NCBI GenBank assembly: GCA_004431415.1
Contig: QPMI01000572.1
Location: 124,001 to 188,000 of the forward strand
DNA length: 64,000 nt
Source: Cyanophora paradoxa
Lineage: Eukaryota > Glaucocystophyceae > Cyanophorales > Cyanophoraceae
Direction of reading: 5' to 3'
Each line of letters opens with the position of its first letter. The first letter of the stretch is position 1. Below, piece after piece: positions 33,592 through 45,200 of this stretch. Under the pieces are notes generated by a model that worked only from the letters and a program-made list of their open reading frames with translations, had not been told where the DNA came from and ran no database searches. Made by a program: the position numbers and the translations under genes.

Positions 33592-36500
33592 ATGAAGTCG
33601 TCTCGTTCTAGCTCGGGCCCCGGCCGGGCGTCCCAGCCGGGTGCAGCGCGCTCGTTCGACGGCGCCGGGATGCCGGTCCACCAGTACGCGTATGTCATTT
33701 CAGACTTGCATATCAACTCTTCATGGATCTCTGGCAATCGATACACGTACGTACCGAGTCAAGGGATCCGTTAGTCGCGGCCGCGGCCGCTTAGCTGGCA
33801 TCGGCGGTTGCGGCCACCACCGCGGCACGGTCAAAACGAAGCCTAGCAATCGTTTGAACGCCATTCGGGGCGCGCGGGATGACCTTCGCTCGCGCGCAGC
33901 GAGCTCTTCAAGTTCATGGACTGGGTTGTCAAGCCGCAGATGAGCAACTGCCGCGTCCTCGTCATGCTCGGCGACGTTATCGAGACCTGGCAGGGTCCGC
34001 CGACTCGCCCCCGGCCGCCCCGGGCGGCTCGGCCGCGCGCTGACATGACCTGGCGGCCGGCCGCCGACCGCCGCGCAGCGCCCTTCTCGAAGATGCCGCA
34101 GACGCTGCAGGAGATTGTGGAGACGCGCGAGTGCCGCAAGTTCATCGGCTTCCTCCGCGAGGCCATCCAGGTCCCTAGACTCCGGCCCCCTTGACCCGGC
34201 CCGCGCCGCCCCGCCCTGCTCAGGCAGGCCCCGCAGAACGGCATCCGCGTCGTGTGGGTCCGCGGCAACCACGGTCCGCACGCGTACCCCTCCAGCTCGC
34301 GCGATCGCTCGCGTTGCGTGCCTATCCCCCCCCCCTCACTTGCCCGCCAGACTACGCTGTTGGAAAGAAGGAGGTTCAGAAGTGGGCGGCACCCCCCTCG
34401 CACGCCTTCCCTGCGTCCCCGACGAGCGTACCCCCTGCTCGCAGGTACTTCCACCCGGAGATCGAGTTCGCCGACGACATCTACTCGGGGGTACACCGCC
34501 CGAGCCGGGTGGTCCGGGGTACGCCGGTCCCTGACGGGGCCCGGCGGGCCGCGTGCAGATCGCCGGCGTCTCGATGGCCCACGGACAGTGCGCTGCGGCA
34601 GCCTCCCCCCGGACCCGCCCCGGCCGTCCGCCGCCTGCCCGCCTGAGATCGCCGTACCCCGCAGCAAGTACGACCTGTTCAACCGGACGTCGGACTACAA
34701 GCCGAAGCTGCCTTTCACGCCCATCCAGGACCAGCCCCTTGGATACTACCTCTGCCGCTCCGACGAGACCGGCCGCACCCTCGTCGGCGGCAGCGTGCGC
34801 CCTTATCCCGTACCCCCTCCGGCGCCCCTCCGGCGACGACGCCGAGCCCGCTGCAGGCCCCCTCGACGAACGTGAACAACGACGTGTCCGATTTCGTCGG
34901 CTGGATGACGACGGCGATGCAGGTTCGAGCCCTCCGGGGTCCCTTTTCCCTCGACCGGTTCGGCCGAGCCGGCCCGCCCGCAGCGCGGCGGCGTGCCCAA
35001 GCGCCCCATCCTCGAGCTCATGGTCTCCAAGGTCCGCGTACCCCCCATTTCGGCGCAGGGGCTCGGGTCGACGCGCGTACCCCGCGCGGCGCAGGCGTGT
35101 CGGCTTCCGTACTGCAAGATCGCCAGCATGAAGATCAAGGACCGCGCCTGGTGCGGGGTACAGCGGGAAACGGGAGGTTTCCGGGGGCCGCGCGAACCCC
35201 GTACCCCCGCAGGACGCCCTTCGGGGGGGACGAGGGCGTGCCCTGCGAGATGACCGTGGACCAGGCGCGGCGTACCCCCGGTCCCTCCCCCCCGCGCCCC
35301 TCCGCCCCTGACGCGCCCCGCCACAGATGGTCACGGCCTGGGAGGGCCTCTTCGACGCCGTCAACGACAAGGGTGCGCGCGGGGGGCACCGCGCTCGGTC
35401 GCGGCTAGCGGCGGGCTCACAGGAGTACGCTTCCTGCTCCGCATGCGCAGGCGCCGATTATTTCCGCAAGTCGATCGAGGCCTCCCTGGGCAACTACGAC
35501 GAGCGCGTACCCCCGCGTGCTCCGCGCCTCGAATTTCGTGCCCCCTCATCCCGTACCCCCCGCAGGTGGCTCGAGGACGAGACCGAGTTCCCCCCGGTGC
35601 GCCCCCGTACCCCCGTACCCCGTATCTCTTGTACCCCCACCGATCCTCCCCCCCCGCTCAGAACTCGCTCGTGGTCCGGTCGCCTCCACATTCGAAGGGC
35701 CCCCCGCCGCGCCCTCCGACCCCTGTACCCCCGCAGATCTTCGGCCACACGCACCTGCCCGTCGTGCGCAAGGTCGGCAGCCACATCTACTTCGTGCGCC
35801 AGTAGCCCCCTTCTCCCTCGCCCCCGCCCCCTTGCTCCGCCTGAGGCCCGCCGCTTGCGCGTGCAGAACTCCGGTGCGCGCCTCGCCGCGGGGCGCCGCC
35901 TCCTCCTCCACCTCCTCCCGCCCACCCCCTCCGTTTCCTTCACCCCCCGCTCACCCCTCGCCCCGCCCCGCAGGCGGCTGGGTGGACGACGTCAAGGAGA
36001 ACGCCACGTTCATCAAGGTACCCCCCTCCCTCCTGCTCGGGCCGGGGGGCGGGCGGCCCGGAGTGCGAGGGGGGCGCCGCAGGTCGAGCTGGACCCGACG
36101 TCGCCGACCCTCCGCGCCCTCGTCACCCCGGACGGCCGCGTGCGCGCCCCCGCCCGTCCGAGCGGCCGGGCCGAGCCGCGGCTTCTGCTTACGCTCGCGC
36201 AGCCGCCGGTGGAGCTGCTGAACTGGTACAGCCCGACGGTGCAGAAGCCGTGCGCCCTCACCGCCAGCTCGGGCACCGTGCGCCGCCCCCGTCCCGGTTG
36301 AAAAGAGGCGCGGCGCCGACGCGACGCGGGGTGGCGGGGCGCAGCACATGCTGGCCGGGGGCATCGGCTCGGGCATCTCGGGCCTGGTGCTGGACCCCAA
36401 GGCCCGCCCCGGCTCCCAGGCCGGCCGTGCGCGCCCCCGCCCCGCCCGCAGGCGCCTCCTCCGCCCAAGCGGGGGCGGCGGGGGCCAGAGCTGCTGGCGG

Positions 36501-37568
36501 ACGGACACGTGCGGAAGATGCTGCCCCTGCTGCCCCTCGCCCGCATCCTCCCCGAGCTCGCCGCGTCCGCCCCGCCCCGCCCGACCAGGGAGGGAGCCAG
36601 GGCCGCCGACGCGGCCGCGCAGGAACATGCGGCCCTGCGAGATCGAGGAGGAGTCGATGCTGACGCGCTGCATCCCCGCCCTCGGCCGCCTCGACTTCGA
36701 CGGCTCCGTCGTGCGCCCCGCGGGGCCCCGCCCTCCGAGCCCCCCGAGCCCGGGCCGACTTCTTCTTCTTCTTCTCCGCGCAGGACCTCTTCATGCTGGC
36801 GAACTTCAAGTGCCCCAAGTGCGAGAAGGTGCGGCCGGCGGGTCTCAGAGAAGAGGGCCGCCCGCCCCGCCCTCAGCGCTTCCCCGCCCCCGCCCGGCCC
36901 CGCCGGCGCAGGTGACGGCGCTGCGGTACCGGGAGCTCACGCAGCGCCTCAACGCCCTCAACGTCGACGTCAACATCGGCGGCGCCAAGCTCATCGGCGC
37001 CGTGCCCGCCCCGCCCCGCGGCCCCGCCCCGCCCCGCCCAGCCCAGCCCCGACGCTGACGCTGACCACGGCGCGCGCCCCGGCCCGCCCGCAGTACCGGA
37101 AGCTCCTCACCTGCAACAACCCGCGCTGCCTCCAGGTGCGGCCGGCCGGCTGCCGCCACCGCCCCCCGTCCCGCCCCCGCCCCCGCGCCGACGGCGCCGG
37201 GGCAGGTGTACGCGAGCTCGGAGGGGGGCAAGAAGCCGGTCTCGCAGACGCAGGCCGTCGACCTCCTCGTCGCCTTCGTCCAGGTCCTCCCCCCCCGGCT
37301 CCCTCCCCGGCCCGCGGGACCCGTGCAGGCGCCCCGCCGCCCCTCTAGCTCTACATCTAGTCCTCTAGCTCGGGGGCCCGCTGCTAGCGGTGCTCGGCTC
37401 CGGCGCCGCGTGACGGGGCCGGCCGCGCAGCTGCTGAACGAGCCGTGGAAGAGCGGGGACGAGCACAACCGGAAGATCAAGGGGGACCACATCGCCGCCT
37501 TCGTCCTCTCCCTCCAGTCCAACTTCCCCTCCCTCGTCGTCAACGCCGCCGCCGCCGCCAAACGCTGA
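33592..37568 (+). CDS. Calcineurin-like metallophosphoesterase joined to a C-terminal zinc-ribbon region
   Basis: ATG 33592 (in-frame alternative 33670) to TGA 37566-37568. The full metallophosphoesterase signature is in order: VISDLHI (D-x-H), VMLGDVIETW (G-D), VVWVRGNHDYAVG (G-N-H-D, the Asp split by an intron), VSMAHGQ and FGHTHLPVVRKVG (G-H-x-H), followed by the closing strand FNSGGWV made possible by a 7-nt microexon at 35867-35873. The reading continues without a stop or promoter-sized gap through VELLNWYSPTV and ADGHVRKMLPLLPLARILPE into a four-Cys ribbon (FKCPKCEK ... CNNPRCLQ). It ends with KIKGDHIAAFVLSLQSNF. A binuclear metal hydrolase is certain by motif; the substrate is not known. 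The zinc-ribbon part was not recognised and could be a second gene if a start was missed near 36350. Confidence 0.75.
35867..35873 (+). other. 7-nt microexon
   Basis: AACTCCG lies between introns 35794-35866 (GTGCGC...GTGCAG) and 35874-35973 (GTGCGC...CCGCAG). It supplies Asn-Ser and the first base of Gly, restoring FNSGGWV, the expected last beta strand of metallophosphoesterases (usually N-T/S-G-x-W). Confidence 0.7.
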
Positions 37569-39023
37569 TCATGAGCGCGCGGCGCGCCTCCGCCCGCGGC
37601 TCGCGATCGAGGGGACGCGAGCTCCTCGGCCGGGGTATTCGTGTTCTTTGCACTCGTGGCTTTCGGTAGTTGGACAGCAGCTGTAATCCGACAGCCGTTG
37701 TTTACAAAGGCGTATACGTATTGGATATGATTGGAAACGAATTCGAACATCTCGCGCGCGTGCCCGGGACCGGTGCCTTTAAATTTAAATTTGCGCATGA
37801 AATTCATTGATCAGTTGGCGCCGCCGGGCCGCCGGGCCGTCCGACGGTCATGGCGTGCACCCGGCCCCCCCACCCACCCACGCGCGCACGCATATATCAG
37901 CTACTAGGCTAGCTATAAATCTTTGTTATAGATATGATAGCAATACGTACATATGTATACGTACACACGCACTACATTTGAAATTGACATCGGAATTCGA
38001 ATTGAGAGCTACGACGTTGGCTCACAGCCTGAGTCACAGGCTGACGTGTGCGGGTCCGGACGTCGACAGCTCTGTACACATGTACAAACTACGGGTCAGG
38101 ACGGCTCTCTACAACATCTGCATGGACAAGAGATCGATAACATGCCAACGTGTATCGATCACGATGTATCGCCGATGCCAACGTGAGAAAGACCACGAAT
38201 TCGAAGGGGCAACACGGGCTCTACTTCTACATGTACATCTCTCCCTGCCATGGGTCACGAGCATGTACAACGGTACTACACATACGGTACAACAATCGCA
38301 AGGGATACGAATCGAATAGAACGCCGACTGCCGGAAATGTGCACTAGTTGATTATACTGTTTTTGGTAATACTGATGATGAATCGCCACGATTGATGAAT
38401 GTGAAATAGAAAGAGATGCGGTACATGCATATGCAGGGGAAAGTCGAGGAAAGCGAAAGGGATCGATCGACTGGAGATGAGGAGCTGCCGAGCCTGTGTT
38501 GCGGTGGTTATGTTGCGCTATGTATACTCGGTCGATCTCCGGGAAATTGTAAGTAAGGTACGGCACGCGAATAGGTACGTACACTACAATCTCTAGATCT
38601 GCGGCTGTGTGAAATATATAGGCGAAAAGAAAAGCTCTCACAAGTTCTGAAAGCGCTTCATTCTCAACCGGATCACAACTCAGGACCACATGCATGGATA
38701 TACAAGTAGCAAACGAAATGCATCTTATCTGTGCTTTACAGGGACTAAGTACATACTGTGAGCGATACGTAAACTGTCGATGATCCTTATATACACTAGT
38801 ACTAGTACTAAAGAACACGCACGATGTAGGTCCTGTGGGGTGCTTGCTTAGGTCTTCTGACACTGCGAGTGTTCTTTCAATGCACGAAATAATTAATGCA
38901 GAAAAGCGAAAACAAGGAAAAAGAGGGGAAAAAACTATGGCGCCCCGAACGTAGCGGATCGGATAGAAAGAGAGATGGATAGCGATAGATGGAGAAAGGA
39001 GGGGCGCGCCCCGCCGCGCTCGC
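37569..39023. other. AT-rich tail-to-tail intergenic region
   Basis: About 1.45 kb of much lower GC than the genes. It is rich in GTACGT, CATATG and GATCGAT-like words, with an ACTAGTACTAGTACT near 38800. An open frame of about 195 codons lies on the minus strand (38276-38863) and about 170 codons on the plus strand (37807-38319). Neither starts with a well-placed ATG, shows known motifs or has the codon bias of the window's genes. No gene is called. Confidence 0.55.
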
Positions 39024-40952
39024 TCAGCCGCTGGCGCTGGCGACGGGCTCCTGCGTCACGGCGGCGGCGCCGGGGAGCTCGAAGGCGCCGGCGGGGGCAG
39101 GGCGGCGCGGGGCGTGCTTGGCGGGGCCGGCGGCGGCGGCGGCCTTGGCGGCGCGCTGCTGGGCGAGGCGGGCGAGGAAGGCCTCTTCCTGCCCCTTCGG
39201 CACGAACCGCCCCGAGACCCGCAGCCGCCTGCCCGGCCCCGGGGTCAGGAAGAGGGGGGGGGGAGGAGGGAGGGGGTACGCGTACTTGGCGGCGGCGACC
39301 TTGCGGACCTGGTAGGTCACCCCCCGGTGGAAGTTGCGGCGGTGGCGCTTCTCGCGGTACCGCCTCAGCGCCTCGGACTGCCCGCCCCGCGCGCGTCAGG
39401 GCCGCCGGCGCCTCGACGAGCTCAAGCCTCGCACCCGGGACCAGAGGGTGCCGTCGGTGTAGCGGAGGCAGTTGTCGGGGAGGGGGTACAGCTCGGGCGC
39501 CGCCCCCCCGAGGTGCGGCGTCGCTGGGGCGCTCAGGGACCGGGGCTGCCCCGCGGGGCGCGGTCAGAGGCGAGGCGGGGAGAGACAGAGAGAGAGCGGG
39601 GCGGGGCGGGCGGGGCGCACCGAGCTCGAGGGGCCGCTCCCCGCCCGCCACGCCTCGCGCGGGCCCTCCTCCTCCTCCTCCTCCGCCTGCTCCGCCCCGG
39701 CCCCCGCCTCGTCCTCCTCCTGTTTGACGGAGGCGGGGGGCCCGAGGGCGAAGTCGGCGCGGCAGTCGAGCTCGCAGTCCTCGTCGATCGCCGGCGCCCG
39801 CCCGTGCGCGTTCGCCCGCCCCGAGAACGACGCCCCGAAGCCCGGCCCGCGGGCCGGCGGCGCCGCCATCTGGCCCAGCGAGGGCGCCGAGCAGGAGCGG
39901 CTCATCGAGGGGCGGCGGTGCCCTGCACGCGCGGCGCCGGCGTCAGAGACGGGTTGGATGGAGGTCGCATGGGCGGGCCGGGCCGGGCCGGCCGGACCGA
40001 GGGGCGGGAGGTTCGGGGCGCCGAGCCCCATGACGTTGCGTGCGCTCTCGGGTGAAGCCGGAACGGAGATAGAGACCGGGCCCGCTGCGATCGGGGCTCG
40101 GGCCGGGCCGGCGAGGCGGGATCAAATTCGACGCGCGCACCGTGGCCGTGGCCGGGGGGCGTCAGGTGGCCGGCGGACGTCGGCGAGCGGCCCGTAAGGC
40201 TGTACATGGGCGACGTGGGCGCGGAGTAGGAGCTGGCCCCGCGGGCGACGGCGCCGGGCCGCGGCATGGGCCGCAAGGAGGGCATGGGCAGGCCGACCAG
40301 GGAGGCGAAGCCGCCCGGGCCCACGCCGCTCTCGCTGATCGTGATGGCCGGCGAGGCCTGCGCCCGCAGGGCCGGCGAGCACGGCGCGGATGCCGCGGTC
40401 GGCTTCGGTGGCCGCGACGGGGGCGACGGGCAGGACTGGGCGCGGGCCGCGCGCGTGAAGGCGCCCGGCCGGTCCATGTTGGGCGCCTCGGCGCTGGTGG
40501 GAAACGGAGCCTCAAAGAGCTGCGGAGGGAGCCATGAGAAGTCTGCGCCGCCCGCGGCGATGTCGTTGCAGCTGCGGAGGTACAAATGCTGCAGGGCTCG
40601 CAGGTCCGGCGCGGAGAGTGGCGTCCGCGGGAACTGCCGGTCGACATCATCTTCGGACACTTCTTCGGCGTCGAAAACGGTCCCGCAAGCTGCCAGGTCG
40701 ACCGAGAGCAGCGGGGGCGATGGAACCTCGTGCAGCGCCGCCGACGCGTCAAACGCCGCCGCTGGCGGGAGCATCGACTCCAGCTGCGAGGAACAGGCCG
40801 TTTAGACGATGGACGAGCCTAGAAAAATGACAACGCGGGCGCACGAAGCTTATGCGGAACGGGAAGGATGGGTCGGGCATGACGACAAGTCCGGGGTTGA
40901 GCGACCCCTGCGGGCCGCCGAGCGCGCCTTTCGCGAATGCGAACTCCTCCAT
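39024..40952 (-). CDS. CCT-domain (CONSTANS-type) regulatory protein
   Basis: Start ATG 40952-40950 and stop TGA 39026-39024. The first exon (MEEFAFAKGALGG) is spliced via a GTGCGC donor and CCTCGCAG acceptor to LESMLPPAAAFDAS. A long Ser/Pro/Ala-rich and then Glu-rich middle (VKQEEDEAGAGAEQAEEEEE) suggests an activation domain. Near the end is a CCT domain, ALRRYREKRHRRNFHRGV then YQVRKVAAAKRLRVSGRFVP, split by a GTACGC...GGCAG intron. It contains the basic Arg/Lys pattern and terminal G-R-F of CONSTANS/TOC1/NF-YA-like DNA-binding modules. A nuclear transcription-regulator role is expected. No B-box or response-regulator domain is seen upstream. Confidence 0.75.
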
Positions 40953-42260
40953 TGATATGCGTGAGAACTCTTTCAAAGGCTCGGTGCGGCCGCCGCTGCG
41001 GCTGGGGGCTGGGCCCTGGGGCTGCTCTTTCCTCCTGTCAGTCGAGGCGCCGGCGGGGCGGACGCGGTCGGCCCAGCCGAGCGGGCTGATCTGCTGGTGG
41101 AGAACTCTGTCTCACCGCGACACGAACTCTCAGAGTCTACGTATACCGAAACTGGTGTCAAGGGCCAAGGCCTGTGATCTGCTCGGTCCACGAAACACTA
41201 GTAGGAGCTCATGAGGCCGACCGGAAGTACCACATTCGCATGCGCGGGCGAACTCTCGTGCTGCGATGCTCTTGGACGAGTTGACAACTTGTTGTTGGAA
41301 CTTGTTGCTGCTGCTTAAAGCCTGCTGAAGCCTGAAGCGTGCTGGCGCTGCTACCCGGTAGTACCGGAAGCACGCGGGCGCCGGCGCCGGCTCAGTTCAG
41401 AGTCAGCGCTAGGCGCCGCTAGCTGGCTCCAAGCTGCCGGCTGGCGGGGGGGTCAGCGCGGCTAGTCTATCGATATGATAAGAATGCCGTTACACGCTCT
41501 GACGGCTAGCCGGGCTAGGCCGGGCTAGCCCTATCTGTTTATGATCTGCATATATGCTGCGGCCTCGGCTGGGGTAGCTAAAAACTAGTAAAAAGTTGAA
41601 AACTGGGTGGCAATTGGAGCGCACGGGATGTAGAGCCGAAAAAAAGTGCAGTTCTGGCCAGTTCAGGGGGCCCTGAGGGGGGAAGGACTCCGGAGGAGCA
41701 CGTGAGTGAGGCCCTAAGGGGGCCGGCCGGCGGCCGGCCCCCGGTGGTCCGGCGGTGGATCATGATTCATCATGTCACTCCGCGAAACGAGCAGGCGGCT
41801 GCCAGAGGCGCGGTCGACGTCCCCACGCGCGCGGAATCGCCGCGGATCGAAGGCCTTAAGGGGGCCCCCGCCGGGCGGCGGCCCCCGGCCCCCGGGCCCC
41901 GGCCGGCGGCGCCGGGTCCCCAGCGCTACCGGTAGGCCGCGGCCCCGCGCGCGGCCCCGGTACTACGGTACGGCGGTCCCCCGCGGCCCGGGGGGGCCAG
42001 TTGCCACGCGCGCGGGCCACGCGGCCCGGCGCGCGGCGGCGCCCATCGATATCATTGGCCATCCATCGCCGTTCACGATCACGCCTGGCCAGCTGGATGC
42101 TGGAACTCGAGCGCTGGCTCCCGGCCCTGGAAGTTGCAAGTTCTTGCAGCGCCAGCTGCAGGCTCTTTTCAAGTTTCAAGTTTCGAGAACTTTCGACTCG
42201 AGCCCGTGCAATGGCACGAGCATGCGGACTGCACGTGATACAGTGACAGTGATTTGTATT
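40953..42260. other. Intergenic region between two minus-strand genes
   Basis: Upstream of the CCT gene and downstream of the giant ankyrin gene. The segment at 41706-41900 contains two related GC blocks beginning CCCTAAGGGGGCC and CCTTAAGGGGGCC (41711-41744 and 41851-41890) separated by about 110 bp. The rest is mixed composition with short palindromic words. No exon was recognised. The CCT promoter should be in 40953-41300. Confidence 0.45.
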
Positions 42261-45200
42261 TTATGAACTCGAATCCAGGCCAGGGAAACTGAGGGAAGTG
42301 CCTGGGGACCGGAGGGGCGGCCGCGCGGCCCGGGGGGGCCCCGGTGGGGACACTGGGGAGGGGACGTTGCGCAGGGGAGCTGCAGGCCTGGGCCCACAGG
42401 CCAGGAGGACTTGGGCAGCGCGGCTGCCCCCCAGCCGGCGCCGGCCGGGCGGGCCGGGGGGGGCGGGAGGGGGGACGAGCGGGGAGCTCGAGCGGGGGGG
42501 GGGGGGGGGGGGGGGGGGGGGTGCTGGACCGTTGGACGCGGGGCCCCCGCAGCCGGCGGGGCTACGCGGCGGGGCGCAGCGGGCGGCCGGCATGTACCCC
42601 ATCGGCTCCTCCCCGCGCAGCAGCCGCTCGACCGCCCCGGCCCCGCCCGCCGCGCGAAGGCCCCGGCGTCCCACTCGCCCCCTCCGGCCCCGCCGCGGGC
42701 GCCTCGCCCCGCGCCGCCCGCGGCGGGTACCCCATCTGGCGGGCGCGGCGCTGCTCCGGGGGCGGCTCGGGGGGGGCGAAGCCGGGCAGGAGGCGGGCCG
42801 GGGGCAGGTGCAGGTCGATGAGGACGCCGGCGGTCGGGAGCCACGAGGCCAGCGCCGCCAGGCAGAGCCTGCGCCACCGCCGCCGTCGGACGTTGGAAAC
42901 CCGCGGGCTGCCGGGACGGGAGGCACCCCCCGGCCAAGCCGACCTCTGCCCTCCCCGCTAGACCCTCCAGGCCCCTCGAGCCTCCCTTGTGATCTCTGAT
43001 CCCTGAGCCCTCTGGAGGGGAGGGCGCGGCGCACGCGTCGAGGCCGTCGACGCGGCGGGCGGCGGGGTCGGCGCCCCTCGACAGCAGGAAGCGGCAGATC
43101 GCCTCCCGCCCGTTGTACGCCCCGTACCTGCGCCCCAGAGGCGGCCGGAGTGGTCGGGAACGGAGCTGGGCGCAGGGGGGGGGGGGGGGGGGAGGGGGTA
43201 CATGAGCGCCGTGGTGCCGTCCACGCGCCGCGCGTTGACCCGCGCCTGCGGTGGCGGCGCGCTCCGGTCAGCTCAGCTCCCCGCGGGTTCCCCGCCCGCT
43301 CAACCACACTCCCTGTACACCCCCCAGCCCCCCCCTTCCCCCCCCTTCCCCCCCCCCCCCCCCCCCTCCCACCTTGCAGGTGTCGACGAGCCAGCGGACG
43401 ATGCGCTCGTGCCCCCCCTGCACCCTGCGGGGGGGGGGGGGAGTTGGGAGGGGGGTAGAGAGGAGGGGGGAAGGGAAGGGGAGGGGCCGGGCGCGGAAGG
43501 GGAAGGGGCGGTTTGGTTCTCGCAGCGCGGCTCATTCTCCCGAAGCGGTCTAGTGGGGAGGGGGCGCGAGCGGGGCCCCCGGGCGCACGAGGCCATGAGG
43601 GGCGTCTCCCCCGCCTGCGAAGGAAGCTCGGCTGAGCGCAGCGCGACAAGCCGAGCAGAGCCGAGCGAGGGGCGGGGCGGGGGCGGGGGCGGGGCGGGCC
43701 TCGCCGTCGGCGGCCTCCTCGACGTTGAGGCCGCACTCCACCGCGTACTTCGCCACCTGCGGGGGCGCGGGGCGCGTCAGCGGCGAGTCAGGGGCGAGCA
43801 GCGGCGCCCCGCGAGGCCGCCCCAGGGGCCCCGAGAGGGCCCGGGCGGGGGGGTACCGGGAAGTGGCCGTACTGGACGGCCCAGATGAAGGTGAGGCCCG
43901 TCTTCGTGCGCGCGTGCGGGTTCGCCCCTGCCGCCCCCGCCCCTCAGAGGGGAGGCAAGGCGCGGGGCGGGATGGGGGGCGGGGAGGCGGGGGGCGGGGA
44001 CCGCGGGCGACGAGGAGGCGGGCGACCTCGAGGCGGCCCCGGAACGCCGCGTGGTGCAGCTGCGCGGGGCGCTCAGATCAGATCAGACAAGAGCGCCGGC
44101 CGCCGCTCAGAGCGCGGGCGGGCGCCGTCCCCTCTCTAGCCTTTCGGGAGCGCGGGCGGGGGCGCTGGGTGGGGCGCACGGGGGCGAATCCCTCGTCGTC
44201 GGCGGCGTCGAGGTCCGCGCCCCCGTCGCACAGCGCCCGCACCGCCTGCGCGCGCCCCCTCAGCGCCGGCGGGGGCGGGGGGCGCGGGGGCGGGCTGGGC
44301 GCCCGCGCGCCTCGATGTGGCCCTCCCGCGCCGCGTGGATGAGCGCCGTGCACCGCTCCGCTGCGCCCCGGCCCATCGGCGCGAGCGCTGCGAGCCCCGC
44401 AGGGGCCTCAGGGAGAAAGGGCGCGCACAGTCTCTCGCGTTCGGGTCGGCCCCCTGCGCCCGCCCGCGCGTGAGCAAAGGCGCGGGGCGGGGGGTACGGA
44501 GCGCGGAGGAGGGCGCGGGGCACCTGCCGCAGGAGCGCCGCCACGACGCTCGCCTCGCCCATCCCGGCCGCCCTGGGGTACCCGGTTCGAGGACGATGGG
44601 GGGGGGGGGGGGGGAAAGGGGGGGGCGGGGGTACGCGCATCATGAGGGTGGAGAGGCCCTGGCCGGCGGCGCGCACCATCGCCAGCATCGCCTGGTCGTC
44701 CCTCTCCGGCTCCGGCTCCGGCTCGCGCGGCGGCGGCGGCGGAGGGGGAGGTTGAGGGGCGGCAGCTCGCGGGGCCTCGGCGGGGCGCCGGCGCCGGCGG
44801 CTTCCGCCGGCTGCGGCGCGGCGGGGGCGGAGGATGCGGAGGAGAGGGCGGGCCCGCCCGGGCCGCAGATCCGGGTGCAGGGGGGAGGAAGAGGAAGGGG
44901 CGGGAGGGGAGGAGGAGGAGGAGGTCTCTTGGGGTGCGGCGGGAGCGGGGGGCGGGGAGGCGCGGGCGGCGGCCTGCTGTCCGTGCCGCCTCAGGGCAAA
45001 GCGGGCGGGGGTGGGAGGAGGAAGGGGGGTACCTGGGGGCTGGGCGCGGCCCTCTCGCGCCGGACGGAGGCCCACGCGGCGGCCGCGGCGACGGCCGCCC
45101 CCGCGGGGTTCGCGCCCCTCGCCCCGGCCTCCTGGAGGGGGCGCGCGTCGGCAGACGTCGAAAGCATCGCGGCGGGCGGCGAAGGAGGGGGGGCCAAGCG

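Noticed and set aside
38276-38863. Open frame of about 195 codons on the minus strand
   Set aside because: No well-placed ATG near its beginning, no motif, and composition unlike the genes here. Kept only as an observation.
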